Of a stretch of DNA of 53,947 bases, positions 51,091 to 53,947 are shown piece after piece. This stretch comes from an uncultured Verrucomicrobia subdivision 3 bacterium. Lineage in GTDB: Bacteria > Verrucomicrobiota > Verrucomicrobiia > Limisphaerales > UBA11358. A program made the translations under genes and the position numbers. The notes below the pieces were generated by a model that worked only from the letters and a program-made list of their open reading frames with translations, made no database searches and was not told the origin of the DNA. Location: NCBI GenBank assembly GCA_903875465.1, contig CAIQWB010000110.1, forward strand, positions 1-53,947, in the 5' to 3' direction. Each line of letters begins with the position of its first letter. The stretch's first letter is position 1.

Positions 51091-51106
51091 TACGACAAAC
51101 GTCGTA
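51091..51106 (-). promoter_or_regulatory. Perfect candidate operator upstream of the PATR gene
   Basis: TACGAC-AAAC-GTCGTA is a perfect 6-4-6 palindrome centred about 131 bp upstream of the PATR ATG. In gene direction it reads TACGACGTTTGTCGTA and matches the other two sites at TACGAC and TTTGTC. The 284-bp intergenic region holding it is AT-rich near the gene, with an A-rich leader lacking a Shine-Dalgarno sequence. Confidence 0.6.
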
Positions 51107-51201
51107 CTCCATTTGAGTTGGCATTTCCGGGGTGGTGGTTGGGAATCACTTGTAACGATAAAGTTGGATTTGGTTCCGAAGCCAGGGGCGGGATAGGCTA
51201 A

Positions 51202-51222
51202 GGCGGACCACCTCGGTCCGCC
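51202..51222 (-). terminator. Hairpin after the TPR-protein gene
   Basis: GGCGGACC-acctc-GGTCCGCC forms a perfect 8-bp stem 30 bp after the TPR gene stop on the minus strand. The T-tract is absent, so it may be a repeat hairpin or an inefficient terminator. Confidence 0.4.
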
Positions 51223-51251
51223 AGCGCCAGGATAGGCGGCCCTGCGCCCGG

Positions 51252-51758
51252 CTACCACGCCGCAATCTGTGACCACAGCGGTTTCAAGTCCCGATCCGCC
51301 AGTGCCATTTGTTGAATTTCCTTTTTACCGCCCAGGGCCAGCGCCTGCTGGAGCCAGGCCAGGGCGGCGGGCTCATCGCCCAATTGGCAGTCGTAACAGG
51401 CCAGATTATATATAATGACGGTTTCCGTGGGGAAGAGCACCTGGGCCCGGGCAAGAATCTCGCGCGCCTGCGGAATTCCCCCGTTTGGTTTGCGGCGCAC
51501 CGCGTAGGCCAGCGAAATCCATGCCCCTGCCTGATGAGCATATGCCTCCACCAGCACGCCCGCCACCTCGGCGGCCAGTTCCCACCGGGCAGTGCGGGCG
51601 TACAATTCATAGCGCACCGTCAGCACGTGGGGGTGCGTCCGCAACTCGGCGGGGATTTGCCGCAATTCGGCTTCCGCTTCTTGAAAATTGCCCAGCTCCG
51701 TCCAGCCTTGGGCCGCCAGCAAATAATGGCTGGCGGGTGGTTCAATGGGGGTGACCAT
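51252..51758 (-). CDS. TPR-repeat protein
   Basis: A 168-residue helical-repeat protein with about four tetratricopeptide repeats: YLLAAQGWTELGNFQEAEAELRQIP, VRYELYARTARWELAAEVAGVLVEA, ISLAYAVRRKPNGGIPQAREILARAQ and YNLACYDCQLGDEPAALAWLQQAL. It lacks a signal peptide, so it is presumably a cytoplasmic protein-interaction scaffold. ATG at 51758 opens the first repeat; the longer frame to 51860 overlaps the region ahead of the divergent ABC gene. The partner is unknown. It is divergent from the ABC exporter. Confidence 0.82.
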   Translation of the reverse strand: MVTPIEPPASHYLLAAQGWTELGNFQEAEAELRQIPAELRTHPHVLTVRYELYARTARWELAAEVAGVLVEAYAHQAGAWISLAYAVRRKPNGGIPQAREILARAQVLFPTETVIIYNLACYDCQLGDEPAALAWLQQALALGGKKEIQQMALADRDLKPLWSQIAAW

Positions 51759-51934
51759 GCCTGAGTTTGCCCGGAACCCACGCCCGTGGGAAGCCCGTTC
51801 CCGGGTTTGCCACCCAAATAATCGTCGTTGAAACTTGCTCCGTGGATCTTGGTGCGCCATGGGGGGCGGGCGTCGTGCCGCCGGACCAAAACAATCCTTT
51901 TGTTTTGACTGGTATCTGGCAAAAATGCACGGAC

Positions 51935-53770
51935 ATGATTTATTTTCTGCGCCAAATCTGGGGCTTTGTCCGGCCCTATCGCGGACGTTTTTACCTGGGC
52001 CTGTTGTGCGGCGTTTTTTATGGGATGACCCAGGGGTTGCTGCTGGGCGTTTTGCAAGTGGTTATGGATTTGGTGTTTTCCGGCCAGACCCATTATCATG
52101 AAAAATTGGAGAAACTGGCCCACGCTCATCCCTGGCTGGCCCCGCAAGCCCATGGGCTGGCCGCCTTCTTCCAAGAAATCTATGTGCCCAAAACCCCCGC
52201 CGTTTGGTTTTGGACCCTTGTGATTGGTGCCATTCCCGCCGTGATGCTCCTGCGGGTGAGCCTGGCGTATCTAAGCATTTACCTCACGAATTGGTCGGCC
52301 ATGCATGCCATTGCGGACATCCGGACGAAACTCTTTAGCCACCTCCAAAATCTATCGCTGGGATTTTTTAACAAAAACAGCACGGGTGATTTGATTGCGC
52401 GCATCACCAATGACACGCAGGTCCTGTACGGCATTGTCGGCAGTTCGTTTGGTTCCATGGTCAAAGACCCGGTGACGATTGTTTGCATTATTGCTTATCA
52501 ACTGGCGATGCAGCCGACCCTGACGCTGGTGTCCGTGATTGTTTTTCCGGTTTGCATCATACCCATCGTCATTTTCGGCCGGAAAGTCCGCAAGTCCGCC
52601 CGCGCGGTGCAGGAATATAACGCCGAGTTAACCAATCTCATGCACGAGTCCTTCACTGGCACCCGGGTGATCAAGGCCTATAATCTTGAAGAAACCGTCA
52701 GCGAACAATTTCGGGCCACCACCCGCAAATATGTAAGCCAGTTACTGCGGGTGGTGCGCGCCAATGAAATTCCCAGCCAGCTCATGGAATTTTTTGGCGG
52801 GGCGGGTATTGCCCTGGTGTTTCTTTACATGCATTGTTTCTTGAAGCTCAGCGAACGCCCTTCCGCCACGGATTTTTTAACCTTCATTGTGGGTATTGTG
52901 GCGATTTATCCGCCGATTAAAGCCTTCACCCGGTTGCATAACCAAATCCACCAGGCCCGCGCCGCGAGTGAACGTGTCTTTGAATTGCTGGCGACCGAAA
53001 ATTCCGTGCCGGAACCCGCCCAGCCGAAAATGTTGCACAGCACCAATGAAGTCATTGAGTTTTCCGGTGTGCACTTCCATTACGGCGACAAGCCGGTGTT
53101 GAGTAACATTAACCTGACCGTTAAACCCGGCCAGTTAGTTGCCCTGGTGGGCGCGAGTGGCTCCGGCAAGACTACGCTGGCGAACCTCCTCCTGCGTTTT
53201 TACGATCCCACCCGGGGGCGCATTACCATTGGCGGGGTCGACATCCGGGACGTCTCCACGCGCGATTTGCGCAATCAAATCGCGGTGGTTGCGCAGGAAA
53301 ACATTTTATTTAATGACACCATCCGCCGGAATATTGAATTGGGCCGGCTGGGGGCGAGTAATGAAGATATTATCGCGGCCGCGCGGCATGCCCATGCCTA
53401 TGAATTCATTAGCGAAAAGCCGCAGGGCTTCGACACGGTTATTGGGGAAAAAGGCGTTTCATTATCCGGCGGTCAGCGCCAGCGCCTGGCCATTGCCCGG
53501 GCGGTGCTCAAAGATGTGCCCATTTTGGTGCTGGATGAGGCTACCAGTGCGCTCGACACGGAATCCGAGCGGGCCGTTCAGGCGGCACTGGACGAGCTGA
53601 TGCGCGGTCGCACCACCATTTGCATTGCCCACCGGCTTTCTACCATTTTACACGCTGATTTGATTGTGGTGCTCGATCAAGGACGCATTGTGGAGACCGG
53701 GACCAATGCGGCGTTATTACGTCAGGGGGGCATTTACAAGAAGCTATACGATCTTCAATTCCGGGATTGA
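51935..53770 (+). CDS. ABC exporter, MsbA/lipid A-type half-transporter
   Basis: A 611-residue fused membrane/ATPase half-transporter. Six membrane helices occupy the first ~340 residues, with LSLGFFNKNSTGDLIARITND and SFTGTRVIKAYNLEE typical of MsbA-like exporters. The ATPase domain has Walker A GASGSGKTTL (K412), the Q-loop AVVAQENILFND, the signature LSGGQRQRLAIARA, Walker B ILVLDEATSALD and the H-loop IAHRLST. It dimerises to flip lipid A-core or other lipids. ATG at 51935 matches the usual N-terminus; the open frame to 51767 lies in the divergent promoter region. A ~50-residue periplasmic insertion (about 60-95, HYHEKLEKLAHAHPWLAP) is larger than in E. coli MsbA. Confidence 0.9.
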   Translation: MIYFLRQIWGFVRPYRGRFYLGLLCGVFYGMTQGLLLGVLQVVMDLVFSGQTHYHEKLEKLAHAHPWLAPQAHGLAAFFQEIYVPKTPAVWFWTLVIGAIPAVMLLRVSLAYLSIYLTNWSAMHAIADIRTKLFSHLQNLSLGFFNKNSTGDLIARITNDTQVLYGIVGSSFGSMVKDPVTIVCIIAYQLAMQPTLTLVSVIVFPVCIIPIVIFGRKVRKSARAVQEYNAELTNLMHESFTGTRVIKAYNLEETVSEQFRATTRKYVSQLLRVVRANEIPSQLMEFFGGAGIALVFLYMHCFLKLSERPSATDFLTFIVGIVAIYPPIKAFTRLHNQIHQARAASERVFELLATENSVPEPAQPKMLHSTNEVIEFSGVHFHYGDKPVLSNINLTVKPGQLVALVGASGSGKTTLANLLLRFYDPTRGRITIGGVDIRDVSTRDLRNQIAVVAQENILFNDTIRRNIELGRLGASNEDIIAAARHAHAYEFISEKPQGFDTVIGEKGVSLSGGQRQRLAIARAVLKDVPILVLDEATSALDTESERAVQAALDELMRGRTTICIAHRLSTILHADLIVVLDQGRIVETGTNAALLRQGGIYKKLYDLQFRD

Positions 53771-53947
53771 GGCGGGTTGTTGCCGGGGGCAAAACGCGCA
53801 GAACAGCTGGTTTTACAGGGTGTTCAGCGTGTCCAAAAATAAGTGATAAAAAGCTTGTGCGGGAGCGGGGGTATGATAGTCTTTCTGTCCCGTCGGTGCT
53901 CAACGAGCAGCGGGTTGAAAGAAAACGTAAAAAAGTAAATAAAAGCA

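Noticed and set aside
53855-53877. Promoter TTGTGC...TATGAT near the window end
   Set aside because: The spacer is 11 bp, too short for a sigma70 promoter, and the downstream gene is outside the window.

Overview
The window most likely comes from a Verrucomicrobiota chromosome, probably the Pedosphaera/Limisphaera side of the phylum. This is inferred from gene content, not from a marker-gene tree. Pointers are a giant autotransporter-associated beta-strand repeat (PATR) protein, a prepilin-like protein with an H-x9-DG motif, verrucomicrobial-style secreted proteins ending in a W..L..s...FYR/QL module, periplasmic-sensor kinases, an IF-3 with a long acidic tail, and frequent non-ATG starts with weak Shine-Dalgarno sequences. 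The DNA is GC-rich, with AT-rich intergenic patches.

Layout. 1-352: a tandem pair of a ~184-bp hairpin-rich repeat with no gene. 0.4-5.6 kb: D-cysteine desulfhydrase-like enzyme (minus), larB and larC for the nickel-pincer nucleotide cofactor, infC without its usual rpmI-rplT partners, and a zinc-ribbon membrane protein. 5.7-9.7 kb: DUF2851 protein (minus), plant/cyanobacterial-type ispH and a dGTPase-like HD hydrolase. 9.7-12.4 kb: rhamnulokinase plus a class I/II aminotransferase (minus). 13-24.2 kb: secreted and membrane proteins of unknown role, two SGNH esterases (one resembling CE12 rhamnogalacturonan acetylesterase), a DUF892 ferritin-like protein with a 41-residue membrane peptide beside it, a CurA-like reductase, an MBL-fold hydrolase, a SpoU/TrmH methyltransferase, a two-subunit class I fumarase, and a YhcH/YjgK protein. 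24.2-25.3 kb: about 1.1 kb without a gene, holding a MITE-like element. 25.3-34.4 kb: a large membrane histidine kinase with repeated OB-like sensor modules, a MarC protein, a DUF3592 protein, a nucleotidyltransferase with a frameshifted small partner, and a SWIM/SNF2 helicase.

34.4-51 kb is the most interesting part: eight consecutive minus-strand genes. In transcription order they are a PATR giant surface protein, a prepilin-like protein, a PA14/OB-domain sensor kinase, a LuxR-type response regulator, a malectin-domain lipoprotein, a GH3 beta-xylosidase/glucosidase, a GPH-type sugar symporter and a GH10 xylanase. The last three are almost certainly one operon (10-bp gap, then an ATGA overlap). 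I read this as a xylan-utilisation locus without SusC/SusD. Near-identical 16-bp inverted repeats (TACGAC-N4-GTCGTA type) lie upstream of the PATR gene, the response regulator and the malectin lipoprotein, and I propose them as operators of the response regulator.

51.2-53.8 kb: a TPR protein (minus) and an MsbA-like ABC exporter (plus). The last 177 bases hold no recognisable gene. I found no tRNA, rRNA, CRISPR array or transposase gene.
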